NCBI RefSeq assembly: GCF_014284275.1 | Contig: NZ_JACOFU010000002.1 | Location: 186,001 to 250,000, forward strand | Reading direction: 5' to 3' | Length of the DNA: 64,000 nucleotides | Source of the DNA: Affinundibacterium amnicola | GTDB lineage: Bacteria; Pseudomonadota; Gammaproteobacteria; Burkholderiales; Burkholderiaceae_D | Part shown: piece after piece, positions 63,211-64,000 of the stretch | Numbering within the stretch: the stretch's first letter is position 1 | How the letters are laid out: each line of letters begins with the position of its first letter | Made by a program: the position numbers and the translations under genes | Notes under the pieces: generated by a model | The model's database searches: none | The model's input: only the letters and a program-made list of their open reading frames with translations | What the model was told of the DNA's origin: nothing

Positions 63211-64000
63211 TTGAAATTACTTCCCCGAATCTTATCCGCCGTCGTCTCCAGCGCATTCTTAATCAATGCCGGTGCAGCTAGCGCATTTCTGTTTAGCGAT
63301 CATGCATATGCCGCTATCTCCAACAAAAAAAAAACACAGACGACACAAAAGCCGAGCGCCAACAAACCCCAAGATGTCCATTATTTAGAGTGGCAAGAAG
63401 TCCAAACCTTCATTGCGCAAATGCAGACGCAACATCAATTCTCGGCGGTTCAACTTCAGCAGATTTTTGAAAATGCACGGCACATGGAATCTGCCGTGCA
63501 ATTAGTTAAACCTGCACCTCCAGGCAAACCCAAAAATTGGAAGGCATATCGTGCGCGTTTTGTAGAAAATGGACGTATCGCTGCTGGTGTCGCATTTTGG
63601 GAACGCAATCAAGATGCACTAAAACGAGCAGAAAACGTGTATGGCGTACCAGCCGACATTATTGTTGGATTGATTGGAGTAGAAACAATTTACGGAAAGA
63701 ATACGGGTAGCTTCCGCGCCATAGATGCATTAACGACACTCGCATTTTCTTATCCCGAAACACCGACGCGAGAAGCAAGGACAAACTTCTTTAAAAACGA
63801 ATTAGCGCAGTTGCTGTTACATGTGCGTGAAAGCGGCTCGGATATTTACTCAATCAAATCGTCCTACGCGGGGGCGATTGGCCTAGCTCAGTTTATGCCT
63901 AGCAGCCTAAGGCAATTTGCAGTAGATTTTGATGCTGATAACAAAATCGATCTCAAAGAATCCGAAGCGGATGCCATAGGCAGTGTGGCGAACTATCTCG
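63211..64000 (+). CDS. mltB: Membrane-bound lytic murein transglycosylase B, partial (TTG start)
   Basis: MltB cleaves the glycan strands of peptidoglycan. The frame starts at a TTG (63211), because no ATG or GTG occurs between it and the upstream in-frame TAG at 63178-63180. The first residues (MKLLPRILSAVVSSAFLINAG) form a signal peptide. The catalytic region has E158 in GVETIYGKNTGSFRAIDALTTLAF and the SYAGAIGLAQFMPSS motif. About 263 residues are visible and the C-terminus lies beyond the window. It is the last visible gene of the moxR-DUF58-tgpA unit. The upstream AGG is a weak ribosome binding site. Confidence 0.88.
   Translation, partial: MKLLPRILSAVVSSAFLINAGAASAFLFSDHAYAAISNKKKTQTTQKPSANKPQDVHYLEWQEVQTFIAQMQTQHQFSAVQLQQIFENARHMESAVQLVKPAPPGKPKNWKAYRARFVENGRIAAGVAFWERNQDALKRAENVYGVPADIIVGLIGVETIYGKNTGSFRAIDALTTLAFSYPETPTREARTNFFKNELAQLLLHVRESGSDIYSIKSSYAGAIGLAQFMPSSLRQFAVDFDADNKIDLKESEADAIGSVANYL

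Overview
The window reads as one continuous chromosomal segment of a Gram-negative betaproteobacterium, most likely Burkholderiales and possibly an Undibacterium-like Oxalobacteraceae. The evidence is a complete MSHA type IV pilus locus, an oxygen-independent ubiquinone locus (ubiU-ubiV-ubiT), sbcCD, MltB/TgpA/MoxR genes and moderate base composition judged by eye. The genus is inference. No rRNA, tRNA, CRISPR array, prophage or complete insertion sequence was seen.

Layout. 1-2616: the 5' part of sbcC and complete sbcD (minus). 3096-8530: a membrane GGDEF/EAL protein, then a receiver-TPR protein overlapping a small histidine kinase. 8572-11850 (minus): an acetyltransferase, an exported metallo-beta-lactamase-fold hydrolase and a secreted protein of unknown function. 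12064-16961: ubiU, ubiV and ubiT, a REP-associated tyrosine transposase with six REP copies, and nnrS, a low-oxygen block. 17105-19601: a class V PLP enzyme lacking the desulfurase cysteine, a 5'-nucleotidase and a small DUF5076-like protein. 19758-24045: aldehyde dehydrogenase, kinase and PLP phospho-lyase that together match the animal 5-hydroxylysine breakdown route. 24334-28434: an S9D-type peptidase, a ClpP-like membrane-anchored protein and a secreted TonB-C protein. 28596-31529: a second GGDEF/EAL protein. 31770-38702: two coupled amidohydrolase-fold exported proteins and two regulators (AraC and GntR). 38921-42147: an M28 peptidase, a small membrane protein and the GTPase RbgA. 42343-58831 (minus): the MSHA locus in the order E-G-A-C-D-O-P-Q-I-I2-J-K-L-M-N. 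59071-64000: moxR, a DUF58 gene, a tgpA-like transglutaminase gene and the start of mltB.

How the parts fit. MshE has an N-terminal MshEN domain, so c-di-GMP made or degraded by enzymes such as the two GGDEF/EAL proteins could control the pilus. The ubiUVT genes make ubiquinone without oxygen; an FNR-like site placed exactly as in a class II promoter suggests anaerobic control and a leaderless ubiU mRNA. Intergenic spaces are rich in palindromic elements: six REPs around the transposase, a 124-bp palindrome between ubiU and ubiV, a MITE-like element at 10335-10465 and several more. The most interesting metabolic claim is the putative bacterial hydroxylysine catabolic cassette.
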